From Shimia sp. (GTDB lineage: Bacteria; Pseudomonadota; Alphaproteobacteria; Rhodobacterales; Rhodobacteraceae), in NCBI RefSeq assembly GCF_022448905.1, contig NZ_JAKVCW010000001.1, forward strand, positions 186,001 to 250,000: a stretch of 64,000 nt of DNA. The letters run 5' to 3'. Below, piece after piece: positions 18,824 to 27,209 of the stretch. The notes under the pieces were generated by a model. The model was not told the origin of the DNA. It did no database searches and saw only the letters and a list, made by a program, of their open reading frames with translations. Both the position numbers and the translations under genes were made by a program. Position 1 is the stretch's first letter. The number at the start of each line of letters is the position of its first letter.

Positions 18824-19773
18824 AAAGCCTTTTGATCACTCGCCCTTTGCCCGATGCGGTTCTGGAAAAAGCCCGCGGAACCTTCCAGACCACGGTGCGG
18901 CTCAACAATATGCCGATGCAAAGTGACGAGCTGCGCGACGCATTGCGCAACTTCGACATGGTGCTGCCGTCGCTGGGAGATGCGTTTGATGCGCCGGTGT
19001 TTGCGGATGTCGGAACGCCACGCTGCAAACTGCTGGCGAATTTCGGCGTGGGGTACAATCACATCGATGTGGAGGCGGCCGCCAAAGCCAATGTCTTGGT
19101 GAGCAACACGCCGGGCGCGGTGACCGATGCGACGGCGGATGTGGCGATGACTCTGATCCTGATGAGCGCGCGGCGTGCAGGCGAAGGCGAGCGGTTGGTG
19201 CGCAGTGGCCAATGGAAAGGCTGGCACCCCACACAGATGTTGGGGCTGCATGTGAGTGGCAAAACCGTGGGCATTGCGGGCATGGGCCGCATTGGCCAGG
19301 CGATTGCGCAGCGCTGCCACTATGGCTTTGGCATGGCGGTGAAATACTGGAACCGCTCGGAGAAAGACCTGCCATTCGAAGCAGAGCGGGTTGAAGATTT
19401 GGCGGCGTTGGCAGCGCAAGTGGATTTTGTGGTGGCGGCGGTGCCGGGCGGTGCGGAAACACAGCATCTGTTCAACGCAGAGGTCTTTGGCGCGATGCAG
19501 AGCCATGCGCATTTCATCAACATCTCTCGTGGGGAAGTGGTGAAAGAAAGCGCCTTGGTGGCCGCGTTGCAAAACAACGAAATTGGTGGCGCCGGTCTGG
19601 ATGTGTATGAATTTGAGCCGCGCGTGCCGGATGCGTTGCGCAAGCTCGACAACGTCACGCTGTTGCCGCATCTCGGCACGGCAGCCTTGGAAATTCGCAC
19701 CCAGATGGGCCTAATGGCGGTGGACAACCTGCTGGCCTATGAACAGGGCGAGACACCACCCAATCTGGTGTAA
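18820..19773 (+). CDS. D-2-hydroxyacid dehydrogenase
   Basis: 317 residues from a TTG start with GGAGG upstream (MKSLLITRPLPDAV). NAD(P)-binding GIAGMGRIGQAIAQR, the catalytic Arg in INISRGEVV, the Glu in LDVYEFEP and the His in LLPHLGTA make up the R-E-H set of the D-isomer-specific hydroxyacid dehydrogenases. The overall sequence is closest in style to glyoxylate/hydroxypyruvate reductases (D-glycerate dehydrogenase); the true substrate is not determined. Confidence 0.88.
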   Translation: MKSLLITRPLPDAVLEKARGTFQTTVRLNNMPMQSDELRDALRNFDMVLPSLGDAFDAPVFADVGTPRCKLLANFGVGYNHIDVEAAAKANVLVSNTPGAVTDATADVAMTLILMSARRAGEGERLVRSGQWKGWHPTQMLGLHVSGKTVGIAGMGRIGQAIAQRCHYGFGMAVKYWNRSEKDLPFEAERVEDLAALAAQVDFVVAAVPGGAETQHLFNAEVFGAMQSHAHFINISRGEVVKESALVAALQNNEIGGAGLDVYEFEPRVPDALRKLDNVTLLPHLGTAALEIRTQMGLMAVDNLLAYEQGETPPNLV

Positions 19774-19780
19774 TCAGGCG

Positions 19781-20371
19781 CTAGTCTTCGGCGGTGTCGC
19801 CCATGGCGGCGCGCCAATGGCGGCGGCAGAGGGACACGTAGCTCTCATTGCCGCCGATTTGCACCTGAGCCCCTTCCTGCAACACATTGCCGTGCTCATC
19901 CTGGCGCACGACCATGGTGGCTTTCTTGCCGCAATGACAAATGGTGCGGACCTCGCGCATTTCGTCTGCCAGCGCCAGAAGTGCGGCGGAGCCTGGGAAG
20001 AGTTTGCCCTGAAAATCTACCCGCAGCCCGTAGCACATCACCGGCACCTTCAGGTCGTCCACCGCGCGGGCCAGTTGCCAGACCTGCTCCTCGCTCAGGA
20101 ATTGCGCCTCATCAATGAAGACGCAGGCCAAGGGTCCGGCGGCCAGACGTTTCTTGAGCACCTCGATCAGGTTGGTGGCGGAATCAAAGGTGTCGGCCTT
20201 GTCGGAAATGCCGATGCGGGAGGCGATGCGGCCTTCACCGGCGCGGTGATCTAGCTGCGCGGTAAGCAGGTAAGTCTGCATGCCGCGTTCGCGGTAGTTG
20301 TGGGACGCCTGCAGCAGCACGGTGGATTTGCCGGCGTTCATCGTGGAGTAGTTGAAGTAGAGCTTGGCCAT
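19781..20371 (-). CDS. tdk: Thymidine kinase (type II)
   Basis: 196 residues from the ATG at 20371 (MAKLYFNYSTMNAGKSTVLL). P-loop MNAGKST, Walker-B-like CVFIDEAQFLSEEQ with the catalytic Glu, the lid/zinc region ICHCGKKATMVVR, and C-terminal SYVSLCRRHW supplying the remaining zinc ligands. It phosphorylates deoxythymidine in nucleotide salvage. The open frame runs further upstream without homology. Convergent with the dehydrogenase, only 7 bp apart. Confidence 0.94.
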   Translation of the reverse strand: MAKLYFNYSTMNAGKSTVLLQASHNYRERGMQTYLLTAQLDHRAGEGRIASRIGISDKADTFDSATNLIEVLKKRLAAGPLACVFIDEAQFLSEEQVWQLARAVDDLKVPVMCYGLRVDFQGKLFPGSAALLALADEMREVRTICHCGKKATMVVRQDEHGNVLQEGAQVQIGGNESYVSLCRRHWRAAMGDTAED

Positions 20372-20483
20372 GGCGGCGTGATAGGCCGCATTGGTGGCTA
20401 GGATCAAGAACACGTTGCGCAGATTGATGTGGAAAATTTGAGGCGTCGTATTGGTGTCGCGTTGCGCGCGTTTTAAATGTGAA

Positions 20484-20537
20484 ACGCGACCCGTCACATC
20501 GTGGCATTGCCATGGGGATGATGAGGCCGGGTCGCGT
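20484..20537. other. Long nested hairpin in the tdk/regulator divergent region
   Basis: The 10-bp arms ACGCGACCCG and CGGGTCGCGT are exact complements 34 nt apart, and the enclosed sequence can fold again (ATC/GAT, TGGCA/TGCCA). The 420-bp gap 20372-20791 holds this hairpin and the paired palindromes at 20622-20667; no gene is seen in it. On the minus strand it would lie in the tdk leader. Confidence 0.55.
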
Positions 20538-20621
20538 GGCCTTAATGGCCAACGGTATGTGGGTGACAGACCACGCACCGTTTTCCTTGGGTCCGGCCCA
20601 CCCGCCGGAAAACTAATACTT

Positions 20622-20667
20622 TCGGATCAATATCCGATTCACTCACAGTCGGATGTAATGCATCCGG
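20622..20667. promoter_or_regulatory. Paired palindromes (candidate operators)
   Basis: TCGGAT-caat-ATCCGA (20622-20637) and TCGGAT-N7-ATCCGG (20649-20667) share the half-site CGGAT and have centres about 28 bp apart, near three helical turns. They lie 125-170 bp before the start of the CII-like/LuxR-type operon. Confidence 0.6.
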
Positions 20668-20791
20668 TCTTTCTCAAATGCCAAATTCGGGTTAAGCGAT
20701 GTATGGGAAAAGACTGGCCGCTTTCCCCTTAGAGGCGTCAGACCGCGTTTCTGAGGGGAGGTCTAAAGAGTAAACGGTTTGGGGAAGACAT

Positions 20792-21250
20792 ATGAGCGTG
20801 GTGGATAGCTACTTAAAGAAACACTCCGAGGCCCTGGTAAAAGACGTTGGAATCGAGGCGGCCTGTGAGCTGACCGGGAAATCCAAAGCCACGCTGGGCC
20901 GGTATTATTCCAGCCACGACGAACATGCGGATCGGTTTATGCCAATTGATGCGGTGGCGGCGCTGGAAGAGGCGGCGTCTTATCCGCATGTGACGGCTGC
21001 TCTGGCGGAGTTGAAAGGCAACTCGCTGAGCCATGACAAGCGGCGGCGCAATTCTGACGACAAAGGTGGGGTCAACTCTGACGTGATCGCGCTGAGCCAG
21101 CGGTTTGCGATGTTGATGGCGGAATATAACCAATCCATCGAGGACGGCATCATCACCGTGACCGAAGCCAAGCGGCTGTTGCGGGAGACCGTGGCGCTGC
21201 AGCAGGTGCTTGTGGATATGAAACTGCACCTCGAAGAGGAATCCGTTTAA
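20792..21250 (+). CDS. Small DNA-binding-like regulator, CII-like
   Basis: 152 residues. The N-terminal ~70 residues, with GIEAACELTGKSKATLGRYY, look like a helix-turn-helix resembling phage CII-type regulators; the middle is polar (KRRRNSDDKGG), and the end is a helical segment (TVTEAKRLLRETVALQQVLV) likely for oligomerisation. I recognise no characterised homologue. It is 3 bp upstream of the LuxR-type gene, so the two form an operon. There is no sign of a surrounding prophage, so it appears to be a resident regulator. Confidence 0.65.
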   Translation: MSVVDSYLKKHSEALVKDVGIEAACELTGKSKATLGRYYSSHDEHADRFMPIDAVAALEEAASYPHVTAALAELKGNSLSHDKRRRNSDDKGGVNSDVIALSQRFAMLMAEYNQSIEDGIITVTEAKRLLRETVALQQVLVDMKLHLEEESV

Positions 21251-21253
21251 GCG

Positions 21254-22129
21254 ATGCGCGACCCCGCCGGGCGCCGTCCGCTTCTACAAGCGGAGCGTCA
21301 CATTCCGGACTTGTTGCAAGGGTTTCTGGTGGATCTGGAAACCACGCAAAGCTCGGCGGAGGTCTGGACGCTGATTGTCGAGGTGGGGCGGACGCTGAAT
21401 CTGCCTTTCATCGATTTTATCAGCGCGAGCAATTTTGAGGACTGGAAGAAGACGCTGTTCATCCGCACGTCTTATGACAGCACCTGGCTCAACACTTTCA
21501 ACAAAGATCCGGATGTGGCCAAGTGGAGCTACTTCCGGATGCACGCGCTGCACCACCTGACGCCAATTGCGGTGGGGGTGGAGTTTCTCGATGAATACCA
21601 CCACATGCCGCAAGCCCGCCATGAGGTGCTGGAAGAAGCCGCGCGGCGCGGGATGCGTGCAGGGTTTTCCATCCCGTTACGCTCACACGCGCCCCCTCAG
21701 GCAGCGTTGATCACTTTTTGCGGCGATCACAGCCAGCGGGAGATGAAGCACATCATCCAGACTCATGGCTGGGTGTTGCAGGCGGTGGCGATGATGGGGC
21801 ATCAGACCTATCTGGCTCATTTTGCGGCGGAATTTACGGAACGGAACAAGATCTCCGACAAACAGCGGGAGTTGTTGGAGATGATTGGCGGCGGCCTGCA
21901 GGACAAGGTGATTGCCGAGCGGTTGGGGGTGTCCGTGTCTGCAGTGCGCCAGCGGATGAACAACATTCTGAGCAAGACTGGCCTGTCCAATCGGGCAGAT
22001 CTGGCGGCGCTGGCGATGAGTGCCGGGCTGGTGGAAGATCCGTTGCACCGGATGAGTGACGATGATGGCAGTATCCTTGTGGAAATGGGGGTGCCCACCA
22101 CCACAAAGGCGCGGTATTGGCACCGATAG
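21254..22129 (+). CDS. LuxR-type transcriptional regulator (orphan)
   Basis: 291 residues. The N-terminal half (~20-190) resembles the autoinducer-binding fold of LuxR proteins (FEDWKKTLFIRTSYDSTWLN, YHHMPQARHEVLEEAARRGM, GFSIPLRSHAPPQAALITFC). The C-terminal ~60 residues are a LuxR HTH: KQRELLEMIGGGLQDKVIAE and LGVSVSAVRQRMNNILSKTG. There is no luxI-type synthase in the window, so it is an orphan; ligand binding is unproven. It is translated with the CII-like gene. Confidence 0.85.
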   Translation: MRDPAGRRPLLQAERHIPDLLQGFLVDLETTQSSAEVWTLIVEVGRTLNLPFIDFISASNFEDWKKTLFIRTSYDSTWLNTFNKDPDVAKWSYFRMHALHHLTPIAVGVEFLDEYHHMPQARHEVLEEAARRGMRAGFSIPLRSHAPPQAALITFCGDHSQREMKHIIQTHGWVLQAVAMMGHQTYLAHFAAEFTERNKISDKQRELLEMIGGGLQDKVIAERLGVSVSAVRQRMNNILSKTGLSNRADLAALAMSAGLVEDPLHRMSDDDGSILVEMGVPTTTKARYWHR

Positions 22130-22150
22130 GCGGCGCAATGCAACGAAATA

Positions 22151-22176
22151 GGGTGGCCCAAATCCTCGGACCACCC
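22151..22176 (+). terminator. Hairpin after the LuxR-type gene
   Basis: GGGTGG/CCACCC stem extended by two further C-G pairs around a mismatch, 21 bp after the stop. There is no T-run on the plus strand, and only short T-rich sequence on the minus strand. Confidence 0.45.
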
Positions 22177-22227
22177 CTCGTCATAAAAAGACCTATAGGG
22201 AAAAATGTGCACGGGTGTGCATATAAA

Positions 22228-22326
22228 CCTCCGCACGGGACAGCGCAGAGCGGAAGGGGATCAGTAGACTATCACTTCACGAACCCCTTGTCTCAGAATG
22301 CCTGGGGAAGCATCACGGCGAGACAA
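22228..22326. other. Structured intergenic region, candidate small RNA
   Basis: The 367-bp gap 22130-22496 has no credible gene. Three successive stems lie inside it: CCTCCGC/GCGGAAGG (22228-22257, one bulge), AAGGGG/CCCCTT (22254-22289) and TTGTCTC/GAGACAA (22288-22326) with an inner ATGC/GCAT. The last two share two bases, so they may be alternatives. The strand is unresolved and no promoter is convincing. It matches none of SRP RNA, tmRNA, RNase P or a tRNA in what I can see. Confidence 0.4.
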
Positions 22327-22496
22327 CGGCTCCCTCCAAGGACCATGCTAGCGCAAATTGGTCTTACTGTCTCTTGTTCACAACTCGGCAACCATTGCTA
22401 CCACACCTACCAATTGTGATAGGTTTTGTCGCTCAGGCTGTTAAAAATAGCAGTCTGCGCACCGTAGTATACCGAAGATTTCGAATCGTTGGCGTG

Positions 22497-23618
22497 TTAC
22501 TGGCGCTTCACAAGCACCGAGCCAACGGAATAGCCCGCGCCAAAGGAGCAGATCACGCCATGGTCACCGGGCTCTAAGTCAGCCGAATACTTCGAGAAAG
22601 CGATGATCGAGCCGGCGGAGGAGGTGTTGGCGTAATCTTGCAGAATGTTGGGCTGCTCATCACCTTCCGGCGTGCGGCCCAAGACCTTTTTGCCAATAAA
22701 ATCGTTCATCGACTTGTTGGCCTGATGCAGCCAGAGACGACGTAGGTTGTCTGGTGCCACGCCTTCGGCCTCGATATGTGCCAGCATATGGGCAGACACC
22801 ATTGGAACCACCTCTTTGAAGACCTTGCGGCCGTTTTGCATAAACTGCATGTCGCGGCGGTCCACCACGCCATCTAGGCGGGAGCGGCGCAAGAAGCCGT
22901 TGTTGTTGCGGATGTTGTTGGAGAACTGTGTGGCGCAGCGGGTCGAGATGATCTCGAAATAGGCGCCTTTGGCGTCCTCGGAGCGTTCGATCACGGTGGC
23001 AGTGCAAACGTCGCCAAAGATGAAGTGGCAGTCGCGGTCGCGCCATTCCAGGTGGCCGGAGCAGATTTCCGGGTTCACGACGATGGCTTTGCGCACGGAG
23101 CCGGAGCGGATCATATCCGCGGCGGCTTGCAGGCCAAAGGTGGCGGAAGAACAGGCCACGTTCATGTCAAAGGCAAAGCCGCCCGCGCCCAGTTCTTTCT
23201 GTATTTCAATCGCGACAGCCGGATAGGCGCGCTCCATGTTGGAGGCGGCACAGATCACCAGATCGATCTCGGACGCGTCCACGCCAGCCTGCGCCAGGGC
23301 TTTGCCACAGGCATCCAGGGCCATTTCGGTCATTACGCCCGGTTCATCGTCGCTGCGTTGGCGCAGCAGCGGGTGCATCACGTCAGGATTCAGCACGCCT
23401 TCCTTGTCCAGCACATGACGTTGCTCGATGCCGGAAGCTTTGAAAATGAACTCACTGGAGGAATGTTGCAGCGGCGCCATCTCGCCGGCGGCAATGGCCT
23501 TGGCGTTTTGGGCGTTCATCTTGTCAGCATAGGCATTAAAGGCCTCCACAAGCTCGTCATTGGTGATGATCTGCTCTGGGGTGAAAACACCGGTGCCGGT
23601 GATGGCAGGCTGAAACAT
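22497..23618 (-). CDS. Beta-ketoacyl-ACP synthase III, FabH2 type
   Basis: 373 residues from the ATG at 23618 (MFQPAITGTGVFTPEQIITN). Cys-His-Asn active site: Cys in FDMNVACSSATFGLQ, His in RLWLHQANKSMNDF, Asn in YANTSSAGSI. It is longer than housekeeping FabH (~320) because of an insert after residue ~25 (EAFNAYADKMNAQNAKAIAA). This insert and MDKEG-like HVLDKEGVLNPDVM match, from memory, Pseudomonas aeruginosa PA3286, which condenses octanoyl-CoA with malonyl-ACP and links beta-oxidation to fatty acid synthesis. The same role is inferred here. Confidence 0.88.
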   Translation of the reverse strand: MFQPAITGTGVFTPEQIITNDELVEAFNAYADKMNAQNAKAIAAGEMAPLQHSSSEFIFKASGIEQRHVLDKEGVLNPDVMHPLLRQRSDDEPGVMTEMALDACGKALAQAGVDASEIDLVICAASNMERAYPAVAIEIQKELGAGGFAFDMNVACSSATFGLQAAADMIRSGSVRKAIVVNPEICSGHLEWRDRDCHFIFGDVCTATVIERSEDAKGAYFEIISTRCATQFSNNIRNNNGFLRRSRLDGVVDRRDMQFMQNGRKVFKEVVPMVSAHMLAHIEAEGVAPDNLRRLWLHQANKSMNDFIGKKVLGRTPEGDEQPNILQDYANTSSAGSIIAFSKYSADLEPGDHGVICSFGAGYSVGSVLVKRQ

Positions 23619-23737
23619 ACTGGGCCTCACTAAGTTCTGGTGGGGCGCAGCTAGGCGTTATTTGCACCAAAAGGTCAAGAGTTTCCCCTGGGGCAGGTTG
23701 GGCATCGGCCTTGTTTTGCTGATTGGCGGAAGGAAGA

Positions 23738-23800
23738 GGGGGCCAGCCCCCGCGCTTGCGGTGGCAAGCGCTCCCCCGGGATATTTGGGGAAGGAGAAGG
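23738..23800. repeat. Dispersed palindromic intergenic element, copy 2
   Basis: GGGGG-ccag-CCCCC, then an 8-bp hairpin GCGCTTGC-ggtg-GCAAGCGC, then CTCCCCC-GGGATATTTGGGGAAGGAGAAG. Same order of parts as the copy at 10326-10386, with changed but compensating hairpin arms. It lies just after the tetR stop codon. Confidence 0.8.
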
Positions 23801-23805
23801 CGGGG

Positions 23806-24351
23806 TTAAGGCAACGCCTTGCGGATCTGATCCGCGAGACGGGCTTTGAGGGTGGTGGGAGCCGTGGCTGCGCGGGTTTCGATGTGGTCGCGCACAATCG
23901 CAAAAGCGCCGCCGATGCAGAAGGTCACGGTTGTGGCCGTTGCGGTAATGCCCTTCGCGGTGAGTTCGTGAGCCAGCAAAGCTTCGAGGGCTTTGGTGAA
24001 GCGGGAAAACAGCACGAGGTCAGACTGGCTGCGCGACACACGCATGAAGAAGCCGGGGTTTCCCAGGATGTGGTCCACCATCCAATCTGTGGTGACAAAA
24101 GTGCCGGACGCGGTGGTGTTGGTTTCTGCCAATGGCCGCAGGTCGCCCAGAACCGTGGAGAAGCCAAAGTCGAGCAGGTCGAGCTTGGTGTCAAAATGCG
24201 CATAAAACGATGAGCGTGCCACGTCGCCGCGCGCGCAGATCATCTTGATGGTGATGTCGTCCCAGCTGTGGCTCTGCAACAGGCCTTGCAGCGCGGTCCA
24301 CAGGGCGTTTTGAGTGCGGGCAATACGGCGATCTGGCGATTTTTCGGACAC
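23806..24351 (-). CDS. TetR-family transcriptional regulator
   Basis: 181 residues from a GTG at 24351 (reads SEKSPDRRIARTQNALWTAL). HTH region LQSHSWDDITIKMICARGDV then ARSSFYAHFDTKLDLLDFGF is typical TetR. The C-terminal ligand domain (~70-181) is unassigned. The open frame upstream of GTG has no homology. Divergent from the small membrane protein gene at 24513 across 161 bp, so that gene is the likely target. Confidence 0.87.
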   Translation of the reverse strand: MSEKSPDRRIARTQNALWTALQGLLQSHSWDDITIKMICARGDVARSSFYAHFDTKLDLLDFGFSTVLGDLRPLAETNTTASGTFVTTDWMVDHILGNPGFFMRVSRSQSDLVLFSRFTKALEALLAHELTAKGITATATTVTFCIGGAFAIVRDHIETRAATAPTTLKARLADQIRKALP

Positions 24352-24512
24352 GGTTGGCTCTTGGTGTTGGAAAACGGTCAGCTTGTGCGTGGCGTGTCGT
24401 TCTTTGAGAGAAAACAACGGGCTAGTGGCGGGTGTGAGCTCGATACAGAAGCCTGCGCGTGCACGCCACCGGAATGTGGGGCCGCGACGGGAACAATACA
24501 GGAGAAAAAGCG

Positions 24513-24926
24513 ATGACACCCGAGCGTTATGTGACCTTGCAGAAGGGCGTATGTATCTACGATGTTTTGGCGCTGTTGCCGTTTGCGCTGCCGTTTGTGA
24601 ATGTGCAGCATTTGGCAACCATGGGGCAGGTCAACGGGCTGCTCGGCGGGGATGTCTGGCCGGTGTTTGATCCGATCCAGTTGATGATGGTGCAGCTGCT
24701 CGGCGTGATAGGCACCGGATGGACGGTGTGGCGCTGGCGCAATGTCTCACGTGAGATTGGGGTGTTTGAAGGCGGCTTGCGCCTGTGGGTGACGGCAACG
24801 CTTTTGTGGGCGTTTGCGCAGGTGGGGCAGCCGCTGTTGTTGGTGTTTGCCGGGATCGACGTGGTGTTTGGTGCTGCGCTTTTGATGGGGCTTCGACTAC
24901 GGGAAATCCAACCGACAACCGTTTAG
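24513..24926 (+). CDS. Small integral membrane protein, unknown function
   Basis: 137 residues with about four hydrophobic helices ([79 protein letters not shown]). GGAG lies 9 nt before the ATG. No family recognised. Its position opposite tetR suggests control by that regulator. The stop overlaps the truA stop by 4 bp on the other strand. Confidence 0.7.
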   Translation: MTPERYVTLQKGVCIYDVLALLPFALPFVNVQHLATMGQVNGLLGGDVWPVFDPIQLMMVQLLGVIGTGWTVWRWRNVSREIGVFEGGLRLWVTATLLWAFAQVGQPLLLVFAGIDVVFGAALLMGLRLREIQPTTV

Positions 24927-25687
24927 AACGGCGCGTCAGGATAGGTGACGCCCGCCAGATACAGGCCTTGGGGCGGGCAGACCGGGCCGCAGGCGGCGCG
25001 GTCGCGGGCGGTGAGCGCGGCGGTCACGTCGTCTGGCGTCCAGGCCCCCGCGCCCACGCGCTCGAGTGTGCCGACAAAGCTGCGCACCTGATTGTGCAGG
25101 AAAGAGCGGGCGCGGACGTGGAAATGGATTTCCGGGCCGCCGATGGTGTCGACATGCTCGATGCGGAGTTCATCCAGGGTTTTCTGCGGGCTGGCAGCCT
25201 GACAGATCGAGCTGCGGAAGGTGGTGAAGTCGTGGTTGCCGATCAGACGATCTGCCCCGGCCTGCATGGCCTCAGCGGCCAGATCATGTTTGACCTGCCA
25301 GACCAGCCCGGCTTGATGGGTGGCCGGGGCCCGGCGCATCAGGATACGGAAGAGATAACGCCGTTCTGTGGCGGAAAAGCGGGCGTGCCAATCATCTGAC
25401 ACTTTGGCGCAGTTGGTGATCGCCACCGGGGCCGGTTTGAGTTGGAAGTTCAGTGCTTCCGAGAGGCGGAACGGGTCCCAGTCTTTTTCCATGTCGCAAT
25501 GGGCCACTTGTGCCAGCCCATGCACGCCCGCATCGGTGCGGCCAGCGGCGGCGATGGTGTGCTCGCGCGGTTCAAGTTTCGCCAAAGCATCTTCAATAGC
25601 GCCTTGCACAGAAGGCTGGTCCGCCTGCCTTTGCCAGCCGGCAAAAGGGGTTCCGTGGTATTCAACTTGCAAGGCGTATCTGGGCAT
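24923..25687 (-). CDS. truA: tRNA pseudouridine(38-40) synthase TruA
   Basis: 254 residues. [20 protein letters not shown] at the start, the catalytic Asp in [31 protein letters not shown], and [20 protein letters not shown] near the end are the TruA motifs. It modifies positions 38-40 of the anticodon stem-loop of many tRNAs. Confidence 0.95.
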   Translation of the reverse strand: MPRYALQVEYHGTPFAGWQRQADQPSVQGAIEDALAKLEPREHTIAAAGRTDAGVHGLAQVAHCDMEKDWDPFRLSEALNFQLKPAPVAITNCAKVSDDWHARFSATERRYLFRILMRRAPATHQAGLVWQVKHDLAAEAMQAGADRLIGNHDFTTFRSSICQAASPQKTLDELRIEHVDTIGGPEIHFHVRARSFLHNQVRSFVGTLERVGAGAWTPDDVTAALTARDRAACGPVCPPQGLYLAGVTYPDAPF

Positions 25688-25796
25688 GGCGCGTGCGATA
25701 GCCGATTGGGCGGGGAAATTGAAGCCTTTCTGCCCACTGGAAATGGCCTTGGGGCACGCTTAGGTTGGGGGCGAACCATGTAAAGGGGCCAAAAGC

Positions 25797-27209
25797 TTGG
25801 TCATTTCCACACTTGCGGACGGGGTGGCCCGTCAGATTGAAGCGGCTTCAGATGCTGTCACAGGCGTGTTTGAGCCGGTGGTGCGGCTGGGTGTGACTGG
25901 ATTGGCGCGCTCTGGCAAGACGGTGTTTATCACCTCGCTGGTGGCGAATTTGCTCGATCGCGGACGTATGCCGCAGCTGGTGGCCAATGCCGAAGGGCGC
26001 ATTGAAGCCGCATTTTTGCAGCCACAGCCAGATGATTTGGTGCCGAGATTTGATTTTGAAACCCATCTGGCGGCGATGACAGGGCAAACACCCCAGTGGC
26101 CGGAGAGCACGAGGGCGATCAGCGAGTTGCGAGTTTCGTTGCGGGTGCGACCCAATGGGCTGTTGTCCGGCTTTCAAGGCGCGCGGACGGTGCATCTGGA
26201 TATTGTCGATTATCCGGGGGAGTGGCTGCTGGACCTTGGCCTGATGGACAAGAGCTTTGCGCAGTGGAGTGCGGAGGTTTTGGAGCGTCTCCAAGGGCGT
26301 AATGAAGCGGCGGAATATCTCGGGCTGGTGTCGGCAATGGATGGCGGCGCTGATTTGGATGAGCCGAAGGCGCAGGCTTTGGCGGCGGCCTTCACGGAGT
26401 ATCTGCACGCGGCGCGCGGTGCTGGCTATTCGGATTGTACACCGGGGCGGTTCTTGCTGCCCGGAGATTTGGCCGGATCACCTGTGTTGACCTTTGCGCC
26501 GATGGCGGCGGCAGAGAAACCGGGGCGGCGCTCGATGTGGCGCACGTTTGAGAAGCGGTTTGAGGCCTATAAGGCGCAGGTGGTGAAGCCGTTCTTTCGC
26601 GATCATTTCGCGCGCATTGACCGGCAGGTTGTACTGGTCGACGTGCTGGGCGCGATCCACGCCGGGCCGCGTGCAGTCGAAGATATGCGGGGAGGGTTGG
26701 CAGACACGCTGGCGGCGTTTCGGCCTGGAAGAAATGCGTTTCTGACACGGCTGCTGATGGGTAAACGGGTGGAGAAAATCCTGTTTGCGGCGACCAAGGC
26801 GGACCATTTGCATCACAGCCAGCACCCGCAGCTGACCAATATCATGCAGGCATTGACCCGCGAGGCGGCGGACCGAGCACAGTTTGCAGGGGCCAAGACA
26901 GAAGCGCTGTCTTTGGCGTCGTTGCGGGCTACGGTGGAGGAAACGGTGACGCACGAGGGGCGCAAATTGGATTGTGTGCGCGGGCGCCTGTTGGAAGATG
27001 GGCGGCAGGCAGCGTTTTATCCTGGCGCCTTGCCGCAGGACGCCAGCGCCTTGCTCACCCCGGCCAAGGCGGGGGCGGAGCGTTGGTTGGAACAAGACTA
27101 TCAGGTGATGAAATTTGCGCCTGCTGCCAACACGTTGCGTCCCGGTGACGGCCCGCCGCATATCCGCATGGATCGCGCGGCGCAGTTTTTGATTGGGGAT
27201 GTGTTGTGA
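25797..27209 (+). CDS. ycjX: YcjX-family P-loop protein
   Basis: 470 residues from a TTG start. P-loop LGVTGLARSGKTVFITSLVA (~35-55), LDIVDYPGEWLLDLGLMD as the Walker-B-like region and KILFAATKADHLHHSQHPQL as the G4-like segment place it in the YcjX/DUF463 NTPase family. In E. coli ycjX is paired with ycjF, as here, and is sigma32/phage-shock associated. The role is thought to be in envelope stress, but is unproven. Overlaps the following GNAT gene by GTGA. Confidence 0.9.
   Translation: MVISTLADGVARQIEAASDAVTGVFEPVVRLGVTGLARSGKTVFITSLVANLLDRGRMPQLVANAEGRIEAAFLQPQPDDLVPRFDFETHLAAMTGQTPQWPESTRAISELRVSLRVRPNGLLSGFQGARTVHLDIVDYPGEWLLDLGLMDKSFAQWSAEVLERLQGRNEAAEYLGLVSAMDGGADLDEPKAQALAAAFTEYLHAARGAGYSDCTPGRFLLPGDLAGSPVLTFAPMAAAEKPGRRSMWRTFEKRFEAYKAQVVKPFFRDHFARIDRQVVLVDVLGAIHAGPRAVEDMRGGLADTLAAFRPGRNAFLTRLLMGKRVEKILFAATKADHLHHSQHPQLTNIMQALTREAADRAQFAGAKTEALSLASLRATVEETVTHEGRKLDCVRGRLLEDGRQAAFYPGALPQDASALLTPAKAGAERWLEQDYQVMKFAPAANTLRPGDGPPHIRMDRAAQFLIGDVL

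Noticed and set aside
20792..22129. Prophage remnant suggested by the CII-like protein
   Set aside because: No integrase, att repeat, phage structural gene or base-composition shift around it.
22470..22500. TTCGAATC near the FabH2 end as the T-loop of a tRNA
   Set aside because: No matching acceptor, D or anticodon stems around it.
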